64,000 bases of DNA. It comes from Trileptium ribeirensis. Its lineage: Eukaryota > Nematoda > Enoplea > Enoplida > Thoracostomopsidae. A program made the translations under genes and the position numbers. The stretch is from contig JASANE010028231.1 of NCBI GenBank assembly GCA_030248225.1, positions 62,001 to 126,000 of the forward strand, in the 5' to 3' direction. The notes beneath the pieces were generated by a model. It did no database searches and had not been told where the DNA came from. It worked only from the letters and a program-made list of their open reading frames with translations. Of this stretch, positions 1-11,149 are shown in pieces; position 1 is the stretch's first letter; every line of letters starts with the position of its first letter.

Positions 1-1435
1 CGAAGTTGAGTTATGCGTGTTACCCGAAAAAACCCCACAAACAGAGGGTGCCAAATTTCACACTCCTGGCTAGTAAGAATTTGTAGTATGGCTCGTTTCA
101 CTCACTCAGAATTCAGTAATCTTTAATTACACATGAACACATATTGGTAGAGATATATAAATGAAAATGTGTGTTAGTGATGTGTAGTGTATATATGTGT
201 AAGTTATTATGTATTTTAATATTATTAATATGTGTGTTGTGTATGTATATTATTATATATGTATGATTATGTGACGACAGTCGTAATACTAGAAACTTGG
301 CACCGCGCCAAGGCATGTGAATTCGGAGAACGATAAGAAATAGAAAAGTCGTGTTGACAGAGAAAAAAACGGACGCGCATATTTTTCACCCTATGTTCTC
401 CTAGTGAGAATTCTTGGATTCCGAAGCTAACGCTTCTCCATCTCCGAATTCAATTACAACAAAATTTGATAAAAATCGATTCATGCGTTACCGATTTATG
501 GACAAAAAAGATGAAATTTGACAAATTTCGGCTCGCCAGAAGGGTTATTTCCCTCATTCTCGGCAACGGGGCGAAGCATTGGCATATAACTAATACTGTA
601 TCCAAGCGATCTCTATGGCAAGTTGCTGTGAAAATTTGAGCCAAATCGACCGAGCCGTTCTGGAGATATGGAAGTTTGAAAAAATTTTGCTAAATTAACC
701 AAATGGCCGTGGGACCCAAATTTGAGGACTTATATCTCAATACGTAGAAGAGATAGAGCAAATCTGATGGCTCGTGCCTGGTAGGGCATGAGTTGCTCTA
801 TCACCATACCAAGTTTCATTCCATTCGGATAAGTGGTTACATAGCTACAGCACGCCAAACTTTTGCCAAAATTTTCAAAATTTCACCATTTTTCAAGGCC
901 CGCCTGGTGCCAGGGTGGCGCTACCCAAGCGACTCATATACCCAAGAATAAAGCTCGTCTAGACAAATGCTCCGATACCTAAATCATTCAAATCGGCCCA
1001 AGGGTTACGGAGTTATGAGCGAAAATACCCCTAAAAATGGATCATTTTGACCCCTTACCCCCTGGGTACCCCCCATTGGGGGTCCCTGTGGGACCATGGG
1101 TAGGTCCCACCGGGATAAAACCCCCAAAAGGCACATCTAGAGATCTGTAGCTTTCGTTTAAAAAAATTCGTGAAAATCGGCCGAAGTTGAAATAGAAAAG
1201 TCGTGTTGACAGAGAAAAAAAACGGACGCGCATATTTTTCACCCTATGTTCTCCTAGTGAGAATTCTTGGATTCCGAAGCTAACGCTTCTCCATCTCCGA
1301 ATTCAAATAATAATTATTGAGTGGAACGAAGCGAAGCGCTTTTGTTTTCTTCGAGGGAGAAAATCGGCACTGTCCGTCCGTCGCACTCCTCAATAACTAC
1401 TAGGCCGATTTAAAATATTTTTTGTTTGAAAGGCC
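1..1435. repeat. Non-coding repeat block with a 117-bp direct repeat
   Basis: No convincing gene is visible. Bases 130-270 are a TG/TA-rich low-complexity tract. A segment of about 117 bp starting AAATAGAAAAGTCGTG and ending CTCCGAATTCAA occurs at 338-453 and again, almost unchanged, at 1190-1306. The intervening DNA contains loosely related phrases of the type AAATCGRCCGAG..GTT..GGAGATAT near 642, 820, 988 and 1172. Bases 1313-1395 hold an imperfect inverted repeat (ATTATTGAGTG against CTCCTCAATAAC) around GCGAAGCGAAGCG. The short ORFs here have no recognisable domain. Confidence 0.6.
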
Positions 1436-2110
1436 TAGTGTCCGACAGGTTCAACACATATAGGTTTTGCCAAAATTTGGCGGGTGCAAAATCGTCCATA
1501 TCATTTATATAAAGCAGAAACAGTATTGGGCCTAACCCAGATCCCTATGCGACACCGCTTAGTACTGGCCGCCACTGTCCAACAACCGTTTACTTTAACA
1601 GCCAGGGTTCGTTTATGTAGGAAAGAACCATTCCACGAGTGTAGGGGATCACTGGTCCCATAACTGATAAATTTAAGTAGTAGTTGATGGGGCACCTGGT
1701 CCAAAGCCTTTCGAAAACCAAGGTAAACGACATCCGCATTATCTCACTCATAATAATTTAAGTAAGCCAATCAACACGATCTAATAACTACAACTCACAA
1801 GACCGCCCCGAAAGAAACCAAATTGTGAAGGATTGAGAATTTTTGTTGCATATTTGATAATTTGCAGCGATATTAGCTTTTCCATAATTTTGGATACGCT
1901 GGAAGTCATCGATATATGCCGATAATTTTCAACAGCATGAGGCGCACTCTTTTATGTATTGCAGTGATATGCGTGAGTAACCAATCGGCAGGAGTGGTGC
2001 CAGCCGCTAAATATAGGGAGAAAAGTTATGTCAGTACTGCGCAGAGAGTTCAATATGCCCTGTTGAATGGTATTACGGATATGTTCCCAAATCTTCGTGG
2101 GGGCTGTGAA
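1436..2110 (-). pseudogene. CR1/jockey-like LINE reverse transcriptase fragment
   Basis: Read on the minus strand, several short frames carry pieces of a CR1-clade reverse transcriptase in the correct order. First comes a YRHI..SVSKIMEKL-like stretch near 1880-1925, then a NADVVYL..KA.DQVPHQLLLKF segment at about 1680-1740, then an FLHKRTLAVKVNGCW segment at about 1560-1620. Frames change at least three times and stops interrupt the match, so this is a dead fragment. The catalytic YADD region is not visible. It may come from the same family as the CR1 pieces at 17.1 and 23.6 kb, which cover a different, more C-terminal part of the protein. Confidence 0.65.
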
Positions 2111-4088
2111 GAATCGATAGGTGGTAGCCAGATGATCATCTGTAAATAGTTTTAAGCGAGAAAAATCGGTCTAGTGGAAATTGAGATGCGAAAACAAATT
2201 GAACAATTGTCGGCCGAGCTGCAAGTTACATTGAAGTCATCGCAAAATTTGCAAACCCAAAGCTAGGGAATTTTTCAAAATACTGGCAATCAAATCAAAA
2301 CACGCAAACGCTAAATAATGAATTTTTCCAAAATGCTGGTGCTTGGATGCGCATTGACGGAGGGAGGGATGGAAGGTTTCATTGAGCAAACAATTGGTGC
2401 AATCTCACACTGGTCAAAAGGAAAGACTAATTCAAATTCGAAATCGTAAATGTTTCCAAAATACATGTGTTGAAGCGGGAATTGACCCTGGCGCGGGGAA
2501 CGAATAATTGGTTCAGTTTCACAATGGTCAAACTGAAAAATTAGCTTTGAATTTGCTCTTACATAAATCTTCAGATATCAAATGCCACGAATTGAGCGAG
2601 CAGCTTATTGTGGTCATAAACCGTATGCTTACAATGATGACTCGCAAAACTGGATCAAAGTAAACACAGTCTGAGTTGTTCGCAGATCTAAATCATGCCA
2701 ATACCGTGCTAGGATATTTATAATCAAAACGCCTAAATTCCAAACTCTCTAGTAAGTGAAATGTAATTGTTTTGTTTTCAACTTCTGATCCCGAATTTTA
2801 CTCTGAACTGTCATAGTTATGTAAACCTAAGATTCATGCATTCGTGGATGGCAGATGCGGCTACCCGGCACCGGGCTGCTCTTTCTAACCACACAACAAT
2901 ACGCCCTCCAGCTTGGTACATCAGATCATCAATGTGAGAGTCACTTTTTATTATATATTTATAATATATAGTTGTTTTCAATTTGGAACATTTCACCGTT
3001 TTTGAATTTTTAGCGTCATGGCAAAGGTTTTTCTTACAAAAATCAAATTATCAACGTTTAGCTCTAAAAACATTGTTGGAAATTCTTCAGGGTTAATCAC
3101 TGGTTTGATCAGTATTATCTGTTTTGTCAACATGCGAAGTTCATGCCAAGTTCCAAGAATGGCTCTGGGATGGATGTTCTAAGGGATATACTATCATGCA
3201 GAACAAGGTACAACAGTCATGTTATCATGTGCAAAAAAATTCTAGGGAATATTCGTTCCTGATATATTTAGGAAAAACTGTCCGGATGGACGCGGTAAAA
3301 TTTCTCAATACACATAAAAATAATTGTTTACTCGCCTCGCTCGCAGTGTAATCAAGCAACAAGTGCCAGCACTATTATTTCCATAGTTTTTAGAGATTTA
3401 AACTAAGTCCTCGACTTCCTGCACATGCCTCCCAAAACTTGTTTTACACTCTGCCCGTGGAAATATAACATGTTTTTTCGAATCCCGAACTCGTGCAGCT
3501 ATAGTGTGAAAATGTAGCTAAATCGCATGTGGACTGCTACATTTATATATTTTTAACGTTGTATTTGCGCACTCACATACTTGTCATATCTCATTCGGGG
3601 CACACATTTGATTGCGGGTGGTTCTTGTGAAGGGTTGGACGATGGCCTCTAAATAATAATACTACACCGATAAAAGTGATGAAATCCAGTATATGACCTA
3701 TTTTCATATTTGGGCGCATTTCTAACGTCAGTTTTTGTTGTATTCACCTAGACTTTTGCTGTCCTGCGATCTATATATGTATGGCTTTATATACGTGTCT
3801 GCGTAAGTATTAGTGAATTTTATGATTTAGATGGACAACAAATGCTAAAATTAGCTGGAATAGCATCCTACCCCTGTGCAAAATGAAAATGTTTGGGGTC
3901 ATAATTGAAGTTTCGTTGCTCTAGTATAGGATTTTGATTGCCATAGATGTACAAGAGCGCTATTTGAGAAAACTCCGCTCTCTGCGTTTAAAAATTCCGT
4001 TTGTGTCATCCATCAGTGTTACTTGCTGTTCAATGACAATTTTACTATAACACATCTTCCAGGGTCTCAACAATTTATTGCCGGACAC
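2111..4088. other. Unassigned sequence upstream of the LTR element
   Basis: No gene is supported. A coiled-coil-like stretch beginning MRKQIEQLSAELQ (about 2184-2265) is open for some 30 codons and then meets stops. It might be a remnant of a gag-like or structural ORF. A 75-codon open stretch at 3124-3351 has no recognisable motif. Bases 3950-3995 resemble the phrase GCGCTATTTGAGGAAACTCC that recurs in the tandem array downstream at 14790, 16904 and 23386. Confidence 0.4.
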
Positions 4089-4448
4089 TGTCGTTAATTT
4101 GCATAATTTGAAGATTTAGCTATATCACAACTATTGAAAAAGGTGACTGAGAAGAGAAAAGGAAGTGGTTTTACAATGTTTTTGTATTGTTTTGACGAAG
4201 TTTGAGTGACACGTGTTATGAATTGTGTAATCTTTTTGTGTCGCAAATACATTCGGTAAAAGGATAGTATATTTCTTGATTGAATGCCTCATTGAAATAC
4301 TTCGGATCCTCATCGAGTCATTGTAATTCGGCTATCTTGGCTGGATTTCTACATTAGCAAATTTGGCGAATCTTGGCTTAATCGATTAGCGTTTCGAACG
4401 TAAACGACTTCGCCCGATTCATTCAAAGAAACAAATTATTTTTAAACA
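4089..4448 (+). repeat. 5' LTR of the BEL/Pao element
   Basis: Begins TGTCGTTAATTTGC and ends TTTTTAAACA. It matches the 3' LTR at 12437-12791 along its whole length with about 13 substitutions, a 1-base deletion and a short indel near the right end. The terminal TG/CA and the adjacent primer-binding site define both edges. Confidence 0.93.
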
Positions 4449-4467
4449 TGGTCCTTCGCTTCGAACC
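4449..4467 (+). promoter_or_regulatory. tRNA primer-binding site of the BEL/Pao element
   Basis: Directly after the LTR lies TGGTCCTTCGCTTCGAACC. Its reverse complement ends in CCA and contains GGTTCGA, the T-arm signature, as expected for complementarity to the 3' end of a tRNA used to prime minus-strand synthesis. The tRNA identity was not determined. Confidence 0.8.
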
Positions 4468-4651
4468 AGCCTTCATCAACATCTCCTGTAAGTCGTTTGT
4501 GTAATTCGTTGGTAATATTCGAACAATGTTAGTGAATAGCGTTAGAGTAAATTTTTATGTCGGCTTTGTTCACTCGGCTACGCGTAACCTTGGTCACTAT
4601 CTTAGTGTCCACAGCATCCGCAGGCGCAGATATATTGTATTAAATAACCAG

Positions 4652-5775
4652 GACTCAATGTGGCCAATACTACGTGTTTGTGGAATTCCAGACGTTCTGA
4701 TAAACATCATTAGAGCGCTGTACAATAACGGACATAGTAGAGTCCGGTCGCCAGATGGAATTTCCCCCGATTTCACTGTTCGTACGGGAGTTAGACATGG
4801 ATGTGTGTTGTCACCTCTTCTTTTCAACTTCGTCCTTGATTGGGTCATGAGCAACTCCGTCAACAATATTGATTGGGTTCAATACACCACTGGACACTTG
4901 GTTGCCGACCTTGAATATGCAGACGACATCGTAATCCTGCAATCAGACGAATCCCGATGTCAAAGCTTACTGGACAGAATATCATGCAACGCCTCAAAGT
5001 TGGGTCTATCAATCAAACCGTCCAAAACAAAATCGATGTCGGTAAACGCATCTCCACCGACACTGTGGCTCAACAACGATCGAGTAGAGGTGGTGGACAC
5101 GATTAACTATTTGGGCTGTGTTATCACCAATGAAACAACAAGCAGCTCCGCTGACATACACGCCAGAATTGGCAAGGCATTAGCCACCTTTGCACAACTC
5201 CGAAACCGTCTGTGGCAACGACGCGACATAGCAACGAGCACTAAGATGAAAGTGTACAACGCAGCTGTTCTCGGAATCCTGCTGTACGGCAGCTCTTCGT
5301 GGGTTCTCAACAAACGTGACACCGACAAGACGTATTTCAAATGCGGTGCCTGCGAACAATACTGGGCATCACTCGTCGCCACAGAATCAACAACGGCAAT
5401 ATCCGTCAGATGTGCTCGCAACCACAAATCGTTGAAACCATCAAATTAAACCGTCTGCGCTGACTGGGGCACGTTGCGCCAATGGCTGACAACCGTCTAT
5501 GTCATCGGATATGGTCGACTTCAATCCCAGCTAGTTGGAAATGCTCACGAACAGCCCCCAAAAAACGTGGCAGACAATGACTCTCAACGATGTCAATTTT
5601 CTTAAAGACGTTTACGGCGCGGCGAATTGGAATCGGGAGCCCAATAAAATCATCCAAGATGAACCGGGGACAGTGGCGACGTATAATCTATTCGGGGTTG
5701 GTCACAGCTGACAGCAACGACCGCCGAGCTCAACGATCATAAGTGCAACTAAGTGCAAAGTAAATAGAACAGTGC
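4652..5775 (+). mobile_element. RTE-type LINE fragment nested in the BEL/Pao leader
   Basis: An ORF ending at 5449 encodes the C-terminal half of a non-LTR reverse transcriptase. Visible in order are DSMWPILRVCGIP at the left junction, GVRHGCVLSPLLFNF, the catalytic YADD (codons 4916-4927), then INYLGCVIT and LLYGSSSW. After about 5330 the match continues in another frame with an RTE-like tail (CLRTILGI, then LGHV), so a frameshift and at least one stop are present. The left edge near 4652 is abrupt, so the copy is 5'-truncated. The right end carries a short repetition, AAGTGCAACTAAGTGCAAAG, at about 5741-5760, as often seen at RTE 3' ends. It sits between the primer-binding site and gag, so it inserted into the LTR element. 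Confidence 0.82.
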
Positions 5776-5914
5776 CTCAATAGAAACAAAAACAGTTACA
5801 GTCTTTGCAGTCGAAAACTATAAATTTCGAAACAGCAATTTCGTCGTTTAGGTGTCTTCGAAGTCTCCAAATCAATAGTATACATATTTCAACGTCGAAT
5901 TCTAGCCGTTATTA

Positions 5915-6810
5915 ATGGCAGAATTAAAATTAATAATTCATAAGCGGCAGGCTATTAGGCTAAATGTCAATAAAGAAATTCAAAAAGCAAAAACGTTTTT
6001 GGAAACTGCAGAGGGGGATACAGACAAGGCTCGTGTGACTCTTGAAAAATTGCGCGATTACCGTTTCCAAACTCTTGACAATGACATCAATATCACCATA
6101 ACGGACCAAGAGCGAGCTGAATTTGAGACGCAGAAATCACTGGATCTTGATGACGAAATTCTTGAGGTAACACTAACATTGTCCACAAGAATCGAAAGTC
6201 TGCAGAGCGTCGCTGTGGGCAGTAAAATTGAGTCAGTTCCCAAAGACAGCGAGGTGTCGGGCACGGGCAGGCGGCATCTTCCAGTCTATTTGCCAAAACT
6301 GCAGCTAGCTAAGTTTTCGGGGGACCCGCTCAAGTTCCTGGAATTTTGGGATTCGTTTCAGTCCACAATCCATGATAATAATGATTTGTCGGATGTGGAT
6401 AAATTTAAATATCTGCGCAGTTTTTTGACCGAAGGCGCTCTTCGTTTAATCGACGGGTATCGTCTCACTGCAGCCAACTTTCAGTCGGCCGTTGACTCGC
6501 TCAGAGAAAGATACGGAAACGAGCAGATCGCGGTGTTAGCACTTTTAGGCGATGTTAGCACTTCCGGTAGTATCGAATCACAATACAAACCAACTGCAGG
6601 CTGTGTATGACGAATGTGAAAAACATATTCGTAGATTGGTTGCGCTGGGACGGACCGAAAATACGTTTGGGCAAGTTTTCACGCCTATTATTGTGTCAAA
6701 GCTTCCAGTTTTTGTCAAACTGGAACTCCATAGGAAAATGGATCACAACAGCCGTGGATGTTGAGCAATTTGAGATAGTATCTCAAGGAAGAGATCAGAG
6801 CCCGTGATTT
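5915..6810 (+). pseudogene. BEL/Pao gag region (DUF1759-like)
   Basis: The ATG at 5915 opens a frame of 231 codons. The first ~110 residues are charged and helix-rich. Residues ~120-210 carry YLPKLQLAKFSGDPLKF, then a FWDSF segment, a KF.YLRSFL segment and a RYG, which together are the DUF1759 signature of Pao-type Gag. Near 6540-6570 the match passes into a different frame (LQAVYDECEKHIRRL and onward to about 6760) and then degrades. The product would have been the structural capsid-like protein of the element. In this copy it cannot be translated as one chain. Confidence 0.82.
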
Positions 6811-6958
6811 TAGTAACAGAACATTTGGTGACACTCAGGCGGACAACGGTGACGTAAACCGGCGTAAGGGTGGTATAGGTAATTCCAGTCACTGGGGGCG
6901 TACCAACAGGCGCTTCCCTAATCTGAGGGATAATGGGGTTCAATTTTCTAGGAGTGCA

Positions 6959-7519
6959 TTGCCCAGTACAGCATCGTCGTTGTTGTCTAATGATTCCAAC
7001 TCGAAACCGCATTGTAGCTTTCGCAGTGGTGATCACTTTACAGACCAGTGTCGAAAATTTCCAGATGTATCGTCTCGCCGGGCTAAACTGAAGGGCCGTT
7101 GTCTAAATTGCCTAAGCAGTCGACACGTTGTCAAAAAATGTCCAGTGTCTGTCGTGCGTGTCCATTGCAATAAAGCCGGGCACCACAGGAGTCTTTGTTT
7201 CGTCACTTTCGGTTCTAAACCTCCAAACAATGATTGTAATACGTTTTTCCCTGTAGTCGATGATGTTTCTTCGGCCACTAGCCATGTTGCCCAGTTAAAT
7301 TCTTCATTACTGTCACATGGAAAGAGTGTGATTTTACAAACCGCGTTGACAACAATCGTCGGTTCAGAAGGCAGATCTGCCCAGGCACGCATCTTATTTG
7401 ACACCGGATGTTCAAGGTCTTTTATTACGACAGCGTTAGCAAAGCGTATAGGTGCTAGACCCCGTGAGAGTGAAACGGTCGCCATTGCTGGTTTTGGTGA
7501 TTCCTGTCGGAAGAACTAA
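6959..7519 (+). pseudogene. BEL/Pao zinc knuckle and aspartic protease region
   Basis: One open frame of about 186 codons holds two parts. Near 7099-7143 is a CX2CX4HX4C zinc knuckle (RCLNCLSSRHVVKKCP), followed by a second Cys/His cluster in a typical nucleocapsid context. At about 7386-7420 is LFDTGCSRSF, with the DTG triad of a retroviral-type aspartic protease as found in Pao elements (DUF1758-like). The frame ends at 7519 and the polymerase match resumes in another frame at 7550, so a frameshift separates protease from reverse transcriptase here. Confidence 0.85.
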
Positions 7520-7549
7520 ACGTTCGAAACAGTCTAATTCGATGTCGTC

Positions 7550-9150
7550 TTGTGTGGAGGAAGATTAAAACCGTTGACGGCGAACTTGATCAAAAATATT
7601 TCGTGTCCCATTCAGACAATGCTGCTAAATGTCAAGGACACACCAGTTGTGTCTCAGATTGTATTTGCGGAACCACTTGTCGACTCGCCAAAGCTTGTAG
7701 ACATTGATATTCTACTCGGGATAAACTATTATTATGAGTTCGTTGGTTTGGAACGAATACAATGCCTGAACGGCGTTATCTTTGTGTCGCCTTCGTTAGG
7801 ATTCATTGCAACTGGACGGGTGGAAAACAACGCTATGCGTCAAAATATTTCGTCGCTGTTGCTTTCCAAATTGGATCCTTCTCCTTGCTATAATTTGCAG
7901 ATCGAACGATTTTGGAGTTTAGAAGATATCGGATTCAAAAGTCCAAGTTCCAGGACTGATGACGAGGACGCCTTGCAGCATTTCAACGATACGGTTAAAT
8001 TTGTTAATGGCCGATATCAAGTTGCCTGGCCGTATAAATCGGATCACCAAGAGCTTCCTGAAAACTACGAATTGGCCGGTCGAAGACTTCGTTCGACGCT
8101 TAAACGCATTGGATGCGACGACAAGTTATTGACTCGGTACCATCAAACGCTGACAGAATACCTTCATAAGGGCATCATTGAGGAAGCACCATTAACTCCT
8201 GACAGTACCAATATGCATTATGTTCTACATCATGGCGTGTTGACACCGAACAAAGCAACAACTAAGTTGCGTATCGTTTTTGATGCCTCCGCCAAGGTTA
8301 ATAAATCGTCGGTATTCGTGAATGAATGTCTGAGTCGTGGTCCGGGAATGCTTAATGATCTATGTGGCCTTCTCTTGCGATTTCGGTGTCTCGTGTAGGG
8401 CTCGTTAGTGATATTGAGAAGGCATTTTTACAAGTAGGTTTACAGAAAGCGTCGCGTGAAATCACACGGTTCCTTTGGCTTCGGTATCCACATCTTCCAC
8501 CGAATGGTAATAATGTAGGTATTTATCAATTTCGACGCGTTCCATTCGGCTATATTTCAAGCCCTTTTTACTAGCGGCTGTGATTAGCCACCACATTAAA
8601 ATGTCTAAATTGCTAGTCGCTCGAGATTTACAAGGTAATATTTATGTCGATAATGTGGTTACGGGAAAGTCTACCACACGAGATGCCATTATGTTCTATA
8701 GTCATTCAAAGGATCTGTTTCGTCAAGCTTGTATGAATTTGACAGAATGGCATACTAACGATAACGACGTTACGACAGCGATCGACCAAAAGGATCGTGG
8801 AACTTCGATAGAGACCAAAGTTCTTGGTCTCCGATGGGACACCAAAAATGACAAATTGTATTGTTCGTCATTCGATGCAAGCAAGACAGTTGTGTCAACA
8901 AAACGAACAATGTTGAAATATTTAGCTAAAGTATTTGATCCATGTGGATTTTTTGCAGCTGTCACTGTTTCTACAAAACTACTGATCCAGCGTCTTTGGA
9001 TGCAGAGTTATGATTGGGGTGACCATCTCCCACCAAATATATTAAGCGAGTGGGCCGATTGTGCAAGCAGTTTACAACAGATCGGTACACTGCCGCTTCG
9101 AAGATATATAAACGCGGACACAGCTGTAGTATACCTACGTGTTAAGTACT
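7550..9150 (+). pseudogene. BEL/Pao reverse transcriptase region
   Basis: Three consecutive open segments (7550-8398, 8362-8574, 8580-9365) in shifting frames cover a Pao reverse transcriptase. Visible are LPENYELAGRRL, TKLRIVFDASAK, motif A SDIEKAFLQV with its Asp codon at 8410-8412, a FRRVPFGYISSP segment, and motif C read as YVDN (codons 8643-8654) instead of the usual YVDD. After motif C come TEWHTND and LRWDTKND, then LAKVFDPCGFF, all typical Pao landmarks. Frameshifts lie near 8390 and 8570. The Asn in motif C may be lineage-typical for nematode Pao elements or a copy-specific change. Confidence 0.88.
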
Positions 9151-9912
9151 CCATTAACTGTTCCTCGGATATAATTTTTGCAAAATCCCGTGTCGTGCCA
9201 ACAAAAGGGTTATCGATACCGCGAATGGAATTGATGGCGGTTTTAGTCGGGGTGCGAATTTTAACCTTTGTCTCCGTTCAGCTTCGAATCCCAATCTCAG
9301 CAAAATATATTTGGAGTGACTCAATGTGTTTTGCACTGGATTTCGAAAAATTCAGTTTCCCCTAAATTTGTCAAAAATCGCATTGAAGAATTGAATAAGC
9401 ACACATCGATAGTGTTCCGATACGTTCCAACGGACAATAATCCAGCCGATTTGTCATCCAGAGGTTGTAGTTTTGATACTATAAAGGATAACGCTTTTTG
9501 GTGGTCTGGCCCCCCTTGGTTAATAACTTCAGAAGACAGTTGGCCAGAACATACGATGACTAAACTCGACCCATTTTCAACCGACTTTGAGCTTGATAGT
9601 TCTGATTTGACGGAATCGACAGCCTTGCCTACGGCGACATATATCTGTAATGAACGCTTGCAGCCCCAGCATTTCTCCAGCCTCGGTCGACTGATACGTG
9701 TCACCAGTTGGATCTTTCGATTCATTAACAATATGCGAAATAAAAAACCACGATCCGGACCGCTGACTGTTGAAGAACTTAACGAGTCCAAATCATTTTG
9801 GGAAATAAAATCGCAACGAAAACATTTTGTAGATGTCATCATAGGGACATACTCCAGAACTCAAGGGCATTGGTTAAACAACTTGGCTTATTTGTTGACG
9901 CTTCGGGAATAA
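9151..9912 (+). pseudogene. BEL/Pao RNase H and connection region
   Basis: The frame continuing from the reverse transcriptase gives SRVVPTKGLSIPRMELMAVL at about 9186-9245, the Pao RNase H-like start with its conserved ELMA. After a frame change near 9300 the match continues with YVPTDNNPADLSSRG at about 9421-9465 and FWWSGPPWL at about 9498-9524, the usual linker before the integrase. The frame stays open to 9912. Confidence 0.8.
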
Positions 9913-9939
9913 TATGGTGCCGTGGGCGGATCCAGAATG

Positions 9940-10640
9940 CAGGACTGTCCTAAGATGCAAAACATCCGAAATTGTTGCCCAAAAACGACCCTTTTACCAT
10001 CTTGGTAATTGGAGACTGCCATACTCGGCTGTTCCATGCAGGTGCCGCACACACACTATCACAGCTTCGATATAAATAATGGATACCGAACGGCTTATCA
10101 CAAGTCAAACGAGTAATCAAAGAATGTCGATTGTGTCGTATATTCGACGGTGGGGCTTATTCTTCGCCAATTCCACCGCCTTTGCCTTCTTTTCGAGTTG
10201 AACAACAACCGCCATTCAGCTGTACAGGAGTGGACTATCTTGGTCCACTTATCATCAGAACCGGACCACAGACTGTAGTCAAATGCTCGGTGTGTCTATT
10301 CACATGTGCAGTGGTTCGAGCTGTGCACTTGGAAGTCGTTGACAGTCTATCCACCGAAAAGTTTTATTCTGTTTGCGTCGATTCATCTCGTTGTTCGGGG
10401 CTCCAAAAATACTGGTATATGATAATGCAAAGCATTTTCACGCATTGGATAGGTTCCTGACAAATCTTTGGAGAGATCGTGACCGCTTGATTCCAGAATA
10501 CTGTTCCAATCAAGGGATCCAGTGGAAGTTTGTCACGGAGCTCGTCCCGTGGATGTGGGATTTTATGAGAGAATGATCGGGATAGCAAAAAAATCACTGA
10601 AGAAAGCACTTAATAATCGCTTGGTATAATTTATTGAACT
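9940..10640 (+). pseudogene. BEL/Pao integrase region
   Basis: Scattered frames carry an integrase. A His/Cys zinc-binding part (CHTRLFHAG, then VIKECRLCR) lies at about 10015-10140. The catalytic core follows: TGVDYLGPL with its Asp codon at 10233-10235, then RAVHLEVVDSLSTEKF, then VYDNAKHFHALDRFL with its Asp codon at 10421-10423, and FYERMIGIAKKSL with the Glu codon at 10567-10569. The D, D, E triad is present as codons, but frame changes near 10370, 10400 and 10550 prevent continuous translation. Confidence 0.85.
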
Positions 10641-10752
10641 GCAAACAATTAAGGGTACTGCCACCGTAGAATCCCTAATTGGAGCCTGGAGACGAATCGA
10701 AAATATATTAAACTCATTCTGGAATTCGTGGCAATCTGAATATATATTATCA

Positions 10753-11142
10753 TTGCGTAACCACAATGTTTCATTCAGAGATCGTAATGTTGTCAAAATC
10801 GAACCGACGATCGGTTCTGTTGTCATTATTAAGGACGATCTTCCTCGCGGCTTGTGGCGACTGGGGCGCATTGCGACCCTCAATCGATCTGTTGACGGTG
10901 TTGCAAGAACGGCATCTGTTACACTCGCCAACGTAAATCTGTTAATAGGGCCATTCGCAAATTGTTCCCTTTGGAATGTTACTCTACTGCTGAAGCGGAA
11001 GCAGCGCCGGGTCAATGTCTGGACAATCCTCGTCCGAGGCGTAAAGCCTCTGAACTTGCGCGGCAACAAATACGAGCTCAGGCTCTCGAACATTCGGATA
11101 GTGATTAAGTGCTATTTAAATAAACAAAACTGGTATGGCTAA
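10753..11142 (+). pseudogene. BEL/Pao integrase C-terminal (DUF5641-like) tail
   Basis: An open frame of 129 codons begins with RNHNVSFRDRN and contains GSVVIIKDDLPRGLWRLGRI followed by DGVARTASV. This pattern (G.vvli.dd.prg.W.lgri...DG..R) is the DUF5641 region that follows BEL/Pao integrases. The match ends by about 11110 and an AT-rich spacer follows before the next ORF. Confidence 0.8.
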
Positions 11143-11149
11143 ATTTTAT

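Noticed and set aside
1916..2149. 77-codon plus-strand ORF with a signal-peptide-like start
   Set aside because: It lies antisense to the CR1 reverse transcriptase remnant on the minus strand, so its openness is a by-product of that coding sequence.
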